The translations under genes and the position numbers were made by a program. Below are positions 37,961 to 49,711 of a stretch of 64,000 nt of DNA, piece after piece; positions within the stretch are counted from its first letter, which is position 1; every line of letters begins with the position of its first letter. This stretch comes from Sulfitobacter sp. DSM 110093. Lineage in GTDB: Bacteria > Pseudomonadota > Alphaproteobacteria > Rhodobacterales > Rhodobacteraceae. The notes under the pieces are model-generated. The model saw only the letters and a list, made by a program, of their open reading frames with translations. It was not told where the DNA came from and made no database searches. The stretch lies in contig NZ_CP085167.1 in NCBI RefSeq assembly GCF_022788715.1, positions 1,175,001 to 1,239,000 of the forward strand, written 5' to 3'.

Positions 37961-39535
37961 TTGAAGATCGGGACACCAAAGGAAATATTTGAGGGCGAAA
38001 ACCGGGTCGCAATGACGCCGGAAAGCGCGCTGCAACTGCAGAAACTCGGGCATAGCTGCGTCATTGAAACGGGTGCCGGTGCGGCTGCGGGGTTTGATGA
38101 TGCTGCTTATGAAGCCGCAGGCGTTGAAGTGGCGAAAACCGCTGCCGCCCTGTGGAAGGCCGCCGATGTGGTCGCCAAGGTGCGCCCCCCGTCTGACGCC
38201 GAGGTAAAACGCCTGCGTGCAAGCCAGACGCTGATTTCAATGTTCAATCCTGCCGGCAACACCGAACTGATGGAGGCCGCCGCCAAAAAGGGCGCGACCG
38301 TCATGGCGATGGATATGGTGCCGCGCATCAGCCGTGCCCAGAAGATGGACGCGCTGTCGTCCATGGCGAATATCGCGGGCTACCGTGCGGTGATCGAAGC
38401 GGGCAACAACTTTGGCCGTTTCTTCACCGGACAGATCACTGCGGCGGGCAAGGTGCCGCCTGCGAAGGTTCTGGTCGTCGGCGCGGGCGTTGCGGGCCTT
38501 GCAGCCATCGGCACATCGACCTCATTGGGCGCCATCACGCTTGCCTTCGACGTGCGCCCCGAAGTGGCCGAGCAGGTTGAATCGATGGGCGCTGAATTTG
38601 TCTATCTCGACTTTGAGGAAGAGCAGGCAGATGGCTCCGCCTCGGGTGGCTACGCCTCTGTTTCCTCGCCAGAATTCCGCGAAGCGCAATTGGCTAAGTT
38701 CCGCGAGCTTGCGCCCGATGTGGACATCGTCATCACCACGGCGCTGATCCCCAACCGCGAAGCACCCGAGCTTTGGACCGAAGACATGGTCGCGGCGATG
38801 AAGCCGGGCTCTGTCATCGTTGACCTTGCAGCAGAAAAGGGCGGCAACTGTAAGCTGACCAAGATGGACGAGAAGGTCGTGACACCGAACGGTGTGACCA
38901 TCATCGGCTATACTGACTTCCCCTCGCGCATGGCGACACAGGCCTCGACGCTCTATTCCACCAACATCCGCCACTTGATGACGGATCTGACGCCCGAAAA
39001 AGACGGCGTTATCAACCACGATATGGAAGATGACGTGATCCGTGGGGCAACCATCACCCACGAGAAGGCGGTCACCTTCCCACCACCTCCGCCCAAGGTT
39101 GCAGCCATCGCAGCAGCGCCGAAGAAGGAAAAGGTCAAGGAAAAGACCCCCGAAGAGAAGCGCGCCGACGAATTGGCGGCCTTCAAAGCGCAGACCAAAA
39201 ATCAAGTCACGCTTTTGGCCGTGGGTGCGGCAGTGTTGTTGGGTGTGGGCCTTGTTGCCCCGGCCAGCTTCATGCAGCACTTCATCGTTTTTGTATTGGC
39301 GGTCTTTGTCGGTTTCCAAGTGATCTGGGGCGTGGCGCACAGCCTGCATACGCCGCTGATGGCGGTGACCAACGCGATCTCTTCGATTATCATTCTGGGC
39401 GCGCTGATGCAGATCGGCTCGAACTCGGCATTGGTGATTATTCTTGCTGCTCTGTCGGTCTTCATGTGTGGGATCAACATCTTCGGCGGCTTCCTCGTGA
39501 CACGGCGCATGCTCGCCATGTTCCAGAAATCCTGA
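37961..39535 (+). CDS. pntA: NAD(P) transhydrogenase subunit alpha (PntA)
   Basis: Proton-translocating transhydrogenase subunit that carries the NAD(H) domain I and the first part of membrane domain II. From TTG 37961 it is 524 residues ([20 protein letters not shown]), the family's normal N-terminus. The Rossmann loop is [12 protein letters not shown] (~176). A Lys/Glu-rich linker ([16 protein letters not shown]) precedes four membrane helices. ATG 37916 would add 15 unusual residues and is rejected. pntB follows after 13 bp. Confidence 0.95.
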   Translation: MKIGTPKEIFEGENRVAMTPESALQLQKLGHSCVIETGAGAAAGFDDAAYEAAGVEVAKTAAALWKAADVVAKVRPPSDAEVKRLRASQTLISMFNPAGNTELMEAAAKKGATVMAMDMVPRISRAQKMDALSSMANIAGYRAVIEAGNNFGRFFTGQITAAGKVPPAKVLVVGAGVAGLAAIGTSTSLGAITLAFDVRPEVAEQVESMGAEFVYLDFEEEQADGSASGGYASVSSPEFREAQLAKFRELAPDVDIVITTALIPNREAPELWTEDMVAAMKPGSVIVDLAAEKGGNCKLTKMDEKVVTPNGVTIIGYTDFPSRMATQASTLYSTNIRHLMTDLTPEKDGVINHDMEDDVIRGATITHEKAVTFPPPPPKVAAIAAAPKKEKVKEKTPEEKRADELAAFKAQTKNQVTLLAVGAAVLLGVGLVAPASFMQHFIVFVLAVFVGFQVIWGVAHSLHTPLMAVTNAISSIIILGALMQIGSNSALVIILAALSVFMCGINIFGGFLVTRRMLAMFQKS

Positions 39536-39548
39536 AGGAGCACGCATC

Positions 39549-40982
39549 ATGGAATACGGATTTACGACAGCGGCCTATGTGGTCGCAGCGGTTCTCTTCA
39601 TCCTGTCGCTCGGCGGTCTGTCGGGGCAGGAAAGCGCCAAACGCGCCGTCTGGTATGGCATCGCAGGCATGGCGCTGGCGATTGTTGCCACGTTGATCGG
39701 GCCGGGGGCGGGGTTCTGGCTCCTCTCGCTGATCCTAATCGCTGCGGGCGGCGCCATTGGCTACCAACTCGCAACCCGCGTGCAGATGACGCAGATGCCC
39801 GAACTGGTTGCGGCGATGCACAGCCTCGTTGGCCTTGCCGCCGTTTTTGTCGGCTACAACGCCCATATCGAACTGGGTAACGTGCTGGCGATGGACGAGG
39901 TGGCGCGCGCGTCGACCGAAGGCTTCGCCGCGCTCTTGGCCAAGAAGGACAGCGTTGAGATTGCGATCCTGCGGGTCGAACTGGTCTTGGGCATCTTCAT
40001 TGGTGCAGTAACCTTCACCGGCTCGGTTATCGCCTATGGCAAGCTGGCAGGGCGCGTCAGCTCTGCTGCGACAAAACTGCCGGGCGGCCATATGCTGAAC
40101 GCTGCTGCCGCTGCGATCTCCTTGATCTGTCTGATCTGGTACTTCAACACCGGGGGCTTCCTGCCGCTGTTTGTGCTGACGCTGGCCGCACTCTTCATCG
40201 GCTATCACCTGATCATGGGCATCGGTGGTGCTGACATGCCGGTCGTCGTGTCGATGCTGAACAGCTACTCTGGCTGGGCCGCAGCGGCGATTGGCTTCTC
40301 GCTTGGCAATGATCTGTTGATCGTGGTTGGCGCTTTGGTCGGTTCTTCGGGTGCGATCCTGAGCTACATCATGTGTAAAGCGATGAACCGTTCGTTCGTC
40401 AGCGTGATCCTCGGCGGCTTTGGCGGCACATCCGGCCCGGCGATGGAGGTCGAAGGCGAGCAGGTGGCGATCGAAGCCGACGGCGTTGCACAGGCGCTGA
40501 ACGAGGCCGACAGCGTCATCATCATCCCCGGCTACGGCATGGCGGTGGCTCAAGCTCAAGGCGCGGTCAGCGATCTGGTCAAGAAACTGCGCGCCCGCGG
40601 CAAGAACGTCCGTTTCGCCATCCACCCAGTGGCGGGCCGTCTGCCCGGGCACATGAACGTGCTCTTGGCCGAGGCCAAAGTGCCCTATGACATCGTGATG
40701 GAGATGGATGAGATCAACGATGATTTCCCCAACACGGACGTGGCGATTGTCATTGGCTCCAACGACATCGTGAACCCTGCCGCTCAAGAAGACCCCAACA
40801 GCCCCATCGCTGGCATGCCGGTGCTGGAATGCTGGAAGGCCAAGACGGTCTTCGTCTCCAAGCGCGGGCAGGGCACCGGGTATTCGGGCATCGAGAACCC
40901 GTTGTTCTTTAAGGACAACACGCGCATGTTCTACGGTGACGCCAAGGCGTCGCTCGACAAGCTGCTGCCATTGATCGACTGA
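39549..40982 (+). CDS. pntB: NAD(P) transhydrogenase subunit beta (PntB)
   Basis: Second transhydrogenase subunit, 477 residues: about nine membrane helices, then the NADP(H) domain III with the [12 protein letters not shown] loop (~327), [20 protein letters not shown] and [10 protein letters not shown]. With PntA it uses the proton gradient to make NADPH from NADH. AAGGAGC ribosome site upstream. Three strong hairpins in a row follow (40984-41073). Confidence 0.97.
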   Translation: MEYGFTTAAYVVAAVLFILSLGGLSGQESAKRAVWYGIAGMALAIVATLIGPGAGFWLLSLILIAAGGAIGYQLATRVQMTQMPELVAAMHSLVGLAAVFVGYNAHIELGNVLAMDEVARASTEGFAALLAKKDSVEIAILRVELVLGIFIGAVTFTGSVIAYGKLAGRVSSAATKLPGGHMLNAAAAAISLICLIWYFNTGGFLPLFVLTLAALFIGYHLIMGIGGADMPVVVSMLNSYSGWAAAAIGFSLGNDLLIVVGALVGSSGAILSYIMCKAMNRSFVSVILGGFGGTSGPAMEVEGEQVAIEADGVAQALNEADSVIIIPGYGMAVAQAQGAVSDLVKKLRARGKNVRFAIHPVAGRLPGHMNVLLAEAKVPYDIVMEMDEINDDFPNTDVAIVIGSNDIVNPAAQEDPNSPIAGMPVLECWKAKTVFVSKRGQGTGYSGIENPLFFKDNTRMFYGDAKASLDKLLPLID

Positions 40983-40983
40983 T

Positions 40984-41004
40984 CGTTTTCTCTATAAGAA
41001 AACG
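40984..41004 (+). terminator. First hairpin after pntB
   Basis: CGTTTTCT (40984-40991) and AGAAAACG (40997-41004) form an 8-bp stem that starts 2 bases after the pntB stop. It is A/T-rich, so the weakest of the three hairpins here. Confidence 0.55.
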
Positions 41005-41031
41005 ACCGGGAATTTTCAAAAAATTCCCGGT
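41005..41031 (+). terminator. Second hairpin after pntB
   Basis: ACCGGGAATTT (41005-41015) and AAATTCCCGGT (41021-41031) form a perfect 11-bp stem directly next to the first hairpin. Flanked by no T-run. Confidence 0.65.
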
Positions 41032-41041
41032 TCAGACCCAT

Positions 41042-41073
41042 CAAACGCCCCGCCGGAAACGGTGGGGCGTTTG
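41042..41073 (+). terminator. Third hairpin after pntB
   Basis: CAAACGCCCCGCC (41042-41054) and GGTGGGGCGTTTG (41061-41073) pair over 13 bp with one wobble and a 6-nt loop. The right arm ends in GTTTG then CCGTTTC, a modest T-rich tail. This is the most stable of the three and the likeliest terminator. Confidence 0.7.
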
Positions 41074-41199
41074 CCGTTTCTCGGGGCGGTATACTGCGGT
41101 ATGCATTAAGTATTTGAAAAGGCGTATTTTTCTTCTGTTCATCGGCGGCGATGGCGCTATTCTTGGAGGAAGATACTCTCTCCAGCAGCGGAACCAATC

Positions 41200-42468
41200 A
41201 TGGCCCCGATCAAAGACCACCCGCAGCGCCTTGCCCTCACCGGCGAAATGCACGCACGCCCGTTTCCGCAGCTCGCCGCGCCCTCTAGGGTGGCGTTTCT
41301 GGCCGTCAAGTTTGCGCCCACCACCGATCCAAAGTCGGAATTGAACGCCCTGCTCGCGCATTACGGCGCTCCGCGCGCGGATCTAGAAGCCAAACACTAC
41401 TACGGAGAGATGGGCCGCTTTACCTTGAAGTGGGAGCAGCATACGGAATTCGTGACCTATACGGTCATCGCGCAGGCGGGCGATACGACCGCTTTTGCGC
41501 CTACAGATTTCGAAGTCTTTCCCGAAGATTGGCTGGCAGCGGTACAGGGTGAGCGGATCACTTCTGCACTGGTTGCTGTATTGCCGAAACCCGGCGATGA
41601 CGCCGAGATCGCCGGGCATCTTCACGATTGGTTCGTCCCCGAGAGCCTTGCCGTGGCTGAGGTGCTGGAAGGGGCTTCGGTGGTGGCTAGTGACTTTCGG
41701 ATCGATCCCGCAGGCCACATGCGGCTGGCGCTGTTTATCGAAGCGGGCACCGGGCAGCGACGGATTGGGCGCATCGTGCAACGCTTATGCGAGATCGAGA
41801 CCTATAAGGCCATGTCGATGCTGGGTTTCATGGAGGCGCGGGGCATGGCCATGGCTTTGAATGATTTCGACGGGCAGCTTTCCAGCCTGATGGGGGCCAT
41901 GCGCAGCGGGGCGGGCACCTCGGCCGAAGAGACGCTCCACGCGCTGCTGGACGTGTCTGTGGCGCTTGAGGCGTTGACCGCCGACACCGCCTATCGCTTT
42001 GCCGCGACGGAGGCCTACGAGGCGATAGTCTATCAGCGCATCTCGGCGCTGCGGGAAGAGCGTTTCATGGGTCGACAGGGCTTTGGCGAATTCATGATGC
42101 GGCGCTATGAACCCGCCATGCGCACGGTCAAATCCACCGAGACGCGGCTGCAAACACTGTCAGGCCGCGCCCTCCGGGCTGCCGAACTATTGCGCACGCG
42201 GGTGGATGTGGAACGTTCGGCCCAGAACCAAGCGATCCTTGCCAGCATGGACCGCCGCGCCGACCTGCAATTGCGGCTACAACATACGGTCGAGGGGCTG
42301 TCTGTGGTGGCGATCAGCTACTACGCGGTGTCACTGGTCAGCTATCTGCTCTACCCGCTGGCAGAGCCGCTGGAGGTCAGCAAGGGGCTGCTGACCGCCG
42401 TGGTCACCGTGCCGGTTGTGCTTGGCGTGTGGTGGACGCTGCGCCACCTGCGGCGGAAGATCGGCTGA
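41200..42468 (+). CDS. DUF3422 family membrane protein
   Basis: A 422-residue protein of the DUF3422 family, recognised by the start RLALTGEMHARPFPQLAAPSR read in parts, the central IGRIVQRLCEIETYKAMSML, and two C-terminal membrane helices (VVAISYYAVSLVSYLLYPL and LLTAVVTVPVVLGVWWTL). Function unknown. A GGAGGA motif lies 30 bases before the ATG, too far to serve it; only a weak AGCGGA is close. The last 65 bases overlap the convergent YeeE/YedE gene. Confidence 0.88.
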   Translation: MAPIKDHPQRLALTGEMHARPFPQLAAPSRVAFLAVKFAPTTDPKSELNALLAHYGAPRADLEAKHYYGEMGRFTLKWEQHTEFVTYTVIAQAGDTTAFAPTDFEVFPEDWLAAVQGERITSALVAVLPKPGDDAEIAGHLHDWFVPESLAVAEVLEGASVVASDFRIDPAGHMRLALFIEAGTGQRRIGRIVQRLCEIETYKAMSMLGFMEARGMAMALNDFDGQLSSLMGAMRSGAGTSAEETLHALLDVSVALEALTADTAYRFAATEAYEAIVYQRISALREERFMGRQGFGEFMMRRYEPAMRTVKSTETRLQTLSGRALRAAELLRTRVDVERSAQNQAILASMDRRADLQLRLQHTVEGLSVVAISYYAVSLVSYLLYPLAEPLEVSKGLLTAVVTVPVVLGVWWTLRHLRRKIG

Positions 42469-43477
42469 GCAACGCCTGCATGGCCAGCCCGCCCAATGCG
42501 ATCATCACGATGGCCTCGATGGCCGCGACCGAAAGCGTGGGGACACCCGATAGACCTGCGCCTAAGGTGCAGCCCCCAGCCAGCACACCGCCCACGCCCA
42601 TCATGGCAGCGCCGGTCAGGTAGCGTCCGGTTTGGCGCGGGGCGTCAAAGCTCTGCCACTGGAACTCACGCGCGATCAGGCTGGCGATCAGCGCGCCGAC
42701 AAACACGCCGCCCAGAAGCCCGGTGCCAAAGCCCGCGGGGATCGAACTGCTCGCGATGGTCCAGAACAGAGTATCGGCAGAGGGGGAGGTGAAGCTGAGG
42801 CTCTCCATGGCGATCGGGTCGAATTCATCCAGCAGGATAAACCCGGTGCCGACCCATGCGGCAGGCACCAAAAGCCCGATCAAACTGGCCATCACCAGTT
42901 GCCCCGGACGGTTGCCCGAGCGCAGCGCATAGGCCAGCGCCGCCACGGCGATCAGACCGCCCCAAACCAGCGCACCGCCGGGCAGGGTCGCAAGGCCCAC
43001 GCTCTCACCCATATCGACAGTCACCGAGCCGAGAGCCACGCGCAGCGGTGCCAACACACCTTTCAGCGTCGCATGGGCCACCACGGCAAAGACCAGCACC
43101 ACCAGCGCCCCGCGCAAGTTGCCGCCGCCTGTCAGCACCGTGAGGCGTGAAATGCAGCCGCGCGTAAGCACCATGCCCGCGCCGAACATCAGCCCGCCGA
43201 TGCCAATCGCCAGAAACGGCACTTCAGAAGCCATAAAGCGATGCGCGTCGAAGCTGATCCAACCCGCGGCCACGGCGGCCTGCGTGCCAATCACCGCCAG
43301 CGCCAGCGCGGTGAGCCAGACCCCAAGCGCTTGACGCCGGTCTTCGCCCACGAGGCTGCGGCGAAAGCAAAAGCGCGTGCGCTGTGCCAAGACGCCAAAC
43401 GCCAGCCCGATGAGCGCCGCCAGCAGAACGGACGCCTCTTTTGCTGTCGTCTCTTCAAAGCCGAAAGACTCAAACAT
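42404..43477 (-). CDS. YeeE/YedE family sulfur (thiosulfate-type) transporter
   Basis: A 357-residue multi-pass membrane protein of the YeeE/YedE family. Conserved cysteines expected to relay the sulfur group are in TRFCFRR (~37), LTRGCISRL (~105) and AGGCTLGAGLSG (~305). Members import thiosulfate or similar sulfur species. Start MFESFGFEETTAKE at 43477 is chosen over 43537. Dyads and a direct repeat upstream (43480-43581) may be operator sites. The last 65 bases overlap the end of the DUF3422 gene. Confidence 0.88.
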   Translation of the reverse strand: MFESFGFEETTAKEASVLLAALIGLAFGVLAQRTRFCFRRSLVGEDRRQALGVWLTALALAVIGTQAAVAAGWISFDAHRFMASEVPFLAIGIGGLMFGAGMVLTRGCISRLTVLTGGGNLRGALVVLVFAVVAHATLKGVLAPLRVALGSVTVDMGESVGLATLPGGALVWGGLIAVAALAYALRSGNRPGQLVMASLIGLLVPAAWVGTGFILLDEFDPIAMESLSFTSPSADTLFWTIASSSIPAGFGTGLLGGVFVGALIASLIAREFQWQSFDAPRQTGRYLTGAAMMGVGGVLAGGCTLGAGLSGVPTLSVAAIEAIVMIALGGLAMQALLSRSSAAGGAASTTRQAQPAR

Positions 43478-43479
43478 CG

Positions 43480-43581
43480 CGAAAACCCTCGAAAACGGAA
43501 TTATTTCCCATTTGGAGTGGGTGGGGGTCACAATCAAGTGAAAGCTGACGTCGGAGCCTCCCGCGTCAGCGAAATTATTTC
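43480..43581 (-). promoter_or_regulatory. Repeats and dyads upstream of the YeeE/YedE gene
   Basis: Two direct CGAAAAC copies (43480-43486 and 43490-43496) lie at the start codon side. A GGAA-TTAT-TTCC dyad (43497-43508) and a perfect GAAAT-T-ATTTC palindrome (43571-43581) share AATTATTTC and lie about 70 bp apart. This pattern suits a repressor with two operator sites. No regulator gene is adjacent and the assignment is a guess. Confidence 0.35.
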
Positions 43582-43637
43582 TGTTTTGATGGAAGATTGG
43601 GCAACGCTGTTCACCCTGTGTCAGGGTGGGCGAAACA

Positions 43638-43669
43638 ACCGGCCCCCGTCACGATGGGCGGGGGCCGGT
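43638..43669 (-). terminator. Terminator of the permease operon
   Basis: ACCGGCCCCCG (43638-43648) and CGGGGGCCGGT (43659-43669) form an 11-bp perfect stem. Reading the - strand, TTGTTTCG follows the stem, giving a T-rich tail 16 bp past the OppC-type stop at 43686. It insulates the YeeE/YedE gene from the transporter. Confidence 0.8.
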
Positions 43670-43685
43670 CGGTCCTTAATTTAGA

Positions 43686-44676
43686 TCAGCGGCCACGGAT
43701 GCGCGGATCAAGCGCGTCGCGCAGGCCATCGCCAAGGTAGTTCACCGCGAGCACGGTCAGCGAGATGGCGATGCCGGGCAGCATCACGCGCTCGGGGAAC
43801 TCTTGCATGCGGTCCACCGCATCGGCCAACTGCTTGCCCCATGTGGGGAAGTCCGAAGGAAAGCCAACGCCCAGAAAGCTTAGCGCGCTTTCGGTGATGA
43901 TCGCCGTGGCCAAGCCAAGGGTGGCCGAGACCATGATAGGCGAGATCACGTTGGGCAGCAGGTGGCGGCGGATGATCTTGCTCGGCGTGGTGCCGATAGA
44001 GCGGGCGGCAAGGATGAACTCGCGCTCCTTGAGCGCCAGAATATCGCCCCGCACGATCCGTGCCGTTTGCATCCAAGAGGTCAGGCTGATGACCGAAACG
44101 ATGAGGATGAACATGCCGCCCTCAGGCCCAAACTGCGAGCGCAGCGGTTGCCCGAAGAGTGTCACCGCCAACAGCACCAGCGGCAGGATCGGCAAGCTGA
44201 GGATGAGATCGGTGAAACGCATGAGCCAGAAGTCCATCCGCTTGAAAAAGCCCGAGAGGACGCCAACTGCCGTGCCAATAATCAGCGCCAGCGCCATGGC
44301 CATCCAGCCCACGGCCATCGACACGCGCCCGCCAAAAAGCATCTGCGCAAGGATGTCGCGGCCCAGTTGATCGGTGCCGAAGGGATGGCTCCACCCCGCA
44401 TTGGCATCGCCATTCCACAGCAGCGTATAGATCGGCCGCCAATTCTTGTTGCGGATGTCGAGCTTTTTGGCGTCGATGTCCCAGATATAGGGGCCAAAGA
44501 TCACCGCGAGCGTGATGAAGATCAAGAAACCGCCGCCGAAAAGCGCACCCTTGTGCTTGCGGAACTGGTCCCAAACATCGCGCCACTGACTGCGCGGGGG
44601 CTTCTGGGGGCCCTTGTCTTGCAGGGCTTTCATGAATTCGAGGTCGGCTTCGACCGGGCTGGCGGGAATGGGTTGC

Positions 44677-44684
<8 letters not shown>
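43686..44684 (-). CDS. Peptide ABC transporter permease, OppC/DppC type
   Basis: A 332-residue inner-membrane permease with an N-terminal OppC-like leader (HKGALFGGGFLIFITLAVIFG) and five further helices. The EAA loop that touches the ATPase is in REREFILAARSIGTTPSKII (as ALKEREFILAARSIGT). ATG 44684 overlaps the upstream OppB-type gene by 8 bases; the ATG at 44702 lies inside that gene and is less likely. Last gene of the binding protein-OppB-OppC message. Confidence 0.93.
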
Positions 44685-45714
<1,030 letters not shown>

Positions 45715-45758
45715 TGGCGTCGCCTTTGTAAGTCAGTCTGTGGGGGGTGGGGGCGATA

Positions 45759-45785
45759 GGGGGTGCGCGGATGACGCACACCCCC
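45759..45785 (-). other. Hairpin between binding-protein and permease genes
   Basis: GGGGGTG (45759-45765) and CACCCCC (45779-45785) form a 7-bp stem with an inner GCG/CGC pairing. Hairpins here commonly protect the binding-protein mRNA and attenuate read-through; that role is inferred. Confidence 0.5.
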
Positions 45786-45831
45786 AAAGGTCGGTGAAGG
45801 GAGGCGCAGTATGCCGCGCCTCCGTCCTAGA

Positions 45832-47553
45832 TCACTCTTCCATGCGGTACCAATCGGCGGCATTCCACAGCTCGGAGTCCCAAGTGTTCAGCACAACGCC
45901 ACCAAGGGTGTTGGAGGCAGCCGAGACGCGACCGCGGTCAACCAGCGGCAGGATTGAGTAGCTGTCTTTGGTCAGCATGTCGTTCAGCTTTTTGGCCAAC
46001 TCGCCACGCTTTTCCATTTCGCCGGTACGGCCCAGTTCGGCCACCATCGCATCATACTCTTCGTTGCAGAAGCGGTTAATGTTTTCACCCTGCCACTGCG
46101 ATTCCGGGCTTGGGAATTTGGCGCAGGTCCGCTGAGCAAGGTAGCTTTGCGGGTCGGTGCCGTCGAAGTTGTTGGCGTACATCTCAACGTCTGCATAGAA
46201 ACGCTGGAACGTATCGGTCGAACCGGGGTCGCCGCCGAAGAAGACCGAAGAGTCGACGTTGCGCAGTTCGGTTTCAACACCGATCTGGCTCCACCAATCT
46301 TTGATCAGCGCTTGGAAATCCTGACGCACGGCATTGGTCGAGGTCTGGTAGAGCAGGGCCAGCTTTTCGCCGTCCTTGTCACGCACGCCATCGCCATCTG
46401 TGTCGGTCCAGCCCGCTTCGTCCAACAGCGCCTTGGCGCCTTCGATGTCTTGGGTCAGGCAGTCTGTGTTGTCGGAAGCATAAAGCTCAGGCGCGGGGAC
46501 CATGTTGCAAGTTGCGCGGCCCGCTTGGCCGTAGCCGACTTCGACCAGCAGTTCGCGGTCAATCGCCATGGAAAGCGCGCGGCGCACTTTTTCATCGCTC
46601 AGGATCGGGTGCGGGTGCATCGCGGTGCCACGTTCGCCTTCGGGCAGGTCAGGCGAGGCATCGGTCATGTTCAGCTCAAGACGCTCAACCAGCGTGCCGA
46701 ACGCCGACATGGGCTTGCCTTTGCCGCCTTCGGCCATCTTGGCGATGACATCGGGGGCCAGTTGCAGGTTCCAGGCGTAGTCGAACTCACCCGTTTCCAT
46801 CACGGCACGACCCGCGGCTGTCGCGTCACCGCCGCCTTTGAAGGTCAGCGTCGCGAAGGCGGGTTTGCCTGCGTCGCGGAAGTTTTCGTTGGCGGCCATG
46901 GTGATTACGTCATTGGGACGGAATTCCGTGACGGTGAAGGGGCCGGTGCCGATGGGGTTAAAGTTGGCTTCGGTGCATTCGGGCGCCTTGGCGCCGGTAC
47001 AATCGGCAAACTGTGCCGCCTGAATGATTGGGGATTGGCCGCCCATGAAGGGGCCATAGGGGTTTGGCATCGGCTCAGAGAAGGTCACTTTGACGGTCTG
47101 GTCGTCGATTGCCTCAACCGAAGACACGCCTTCGAATTTCGCCAACTGCGCGCAGCCGCCTTCGGGATTCATGCAGTAATCAGCGGTGAATTTAACGTCA
47201 TTCGCGGTAAAGGGTGTACCGTCAGACCATAGCAGCCCGTCTTTCAGCTTCCATGTGATGGTCTTGAGGTCTTCGCTCACGCCGCCGTTTTCCAGCGTCG
47301 GGATTTCGGTGGCCAAATAAGGCACCAGCGCGCCGGTTTCGTCATAGCGGCCAAGCGGTTCAAGAACCAACGAGGAGGCCTCAACATCTTTGGTGCCCGA
47401 AGACAGATAGGGGTTCAGGATCGACGGTGCCTGCCAATAAATAACTTTGACTTCACCGTCCCGACCGCGCTCGCCCTCATGGGCTTCAGCAAAGGCCATA
47501 GGGGCAAACGCTGTCGAAGCGACGGCCCCCATCAATAGGGTCTTCAATTTCAT
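45832..47553 (-). CDS. Peptide ABC transporter periplasmic binding protein
   Basis: A 573-residue family 5 solute-binding protein. Signal peptide MKLKTLLMGAVASTAFAPMA with cleavage near AFA-EA, an N-terminal VIYWQAPSILNPYLSSGTKD, and the family region LKDGLLWSDGTPFTANDVKF (~100). The body has the usual two lobes; ligand class cannot be read, but relatives bind peptides or other extended substrates. A GGAG ribosome site precedes ATG 47553. It is the first gene of the - strand operon and divergent from the ATPase gene. Confidence 0.95.
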   Translation of the reverse strand: MKLKTLLMGAVASTAFAPMAFAEAHEGERGRDGEVKVIYWQAPSILNPYLSSGTKDVEASSLVLEPLGRYDETGALVPYLATEIPTLENGGVSEDLKTITWKLKDGLLWSDGTPFTANDVKFTADYCMNPEGGCAQLAKFEGVSSVEAIDDQTVKVTFSEPMPNPYGPFMGGQSPIIQAAQFADCTGAKAPECTEANFNPIGTGPFTVTEFRPNDVITMAANENFRDAGKPAFATLTFKGGGDATAAGRAVMETGEFDYAWNLQLAPDVIAKMAEGGKGKPMSAFGTLVERLELNMTDASPDLPEGERGTAMHPHPILSDEKVRRALSMAIDRELLVEVGYGQAGRATCNMVPAPELYASDNTDCLTQDIEGAKALLDEAGWTDTDGDGVRDKDGEKLALLYQTSTNAVRQDFQALIKDWWSQIGVETELRNVDSSVFFGGDPGSTDTFQRFYADVEMYANNFDGTDPQSYLAQRTCAKFPSPESQWQGENINRFCNEEYDAMVAELGRTGEMEKRGELAKKLNDMLTKDSYSILPLVDRGRVSAASNTLGGVVLNTWDSELWNAADWYRMEE

Positions 47554-47866
47554 ATCTTACTCCATGTTGGACACGTGGGCGTGCCGCTTTTTGTCGACGG
47601 GATTACCCCCGCCTTGTTGTTGTCGCCCCGAAAAGAACATGAGCTTCACCAGCTAAACATAACAAAACAAGTAATATTCAACCTGTGATCGAAGCGTTCT
47701 TTCCAAACCGCATGGGCCATATCGAAACAGGTTTCCCGGAAATTGCAAGGGCGGACGTGGCGCATTTATGACAAAGACCAATACCCGCGCGTCTGGTTTG
47801 ACAGTCTTATCAAATCCGCCGTAGCGTCAGGCAAAATCTGCGCCAATAAAAACAACAGGGAAACAG
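47554..47866. promoter_or_regulatory. Divergent intergenic region, binding protein / ATPase
   Basis: 313 bp with no supportable gene. It holds the leaders of both halves of the transporter: an A/T-rich stretch at 47655-47681 (TTGAAT on the - strand at 47681-47676 could be a -35 for the binding protein) and a TTGACA at 47798-47803 on the + strand, 63 bp before the ATPase ATG, with a poor -10 (TAGCGT) 18 bp on. Promoter calls are weak. Confidence 0.45.
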
Positions 47867-49699
<1,833 letters not shown>

Positions 49700-49711
49700 A
49701 GGAAGACCCCA

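Noticed and set aside
46147..47232. 361-codon open frame opposite the binding-protein gene
   Set aside because: No signal, motif or ribosome site; the binding protein on the other strand is certain.
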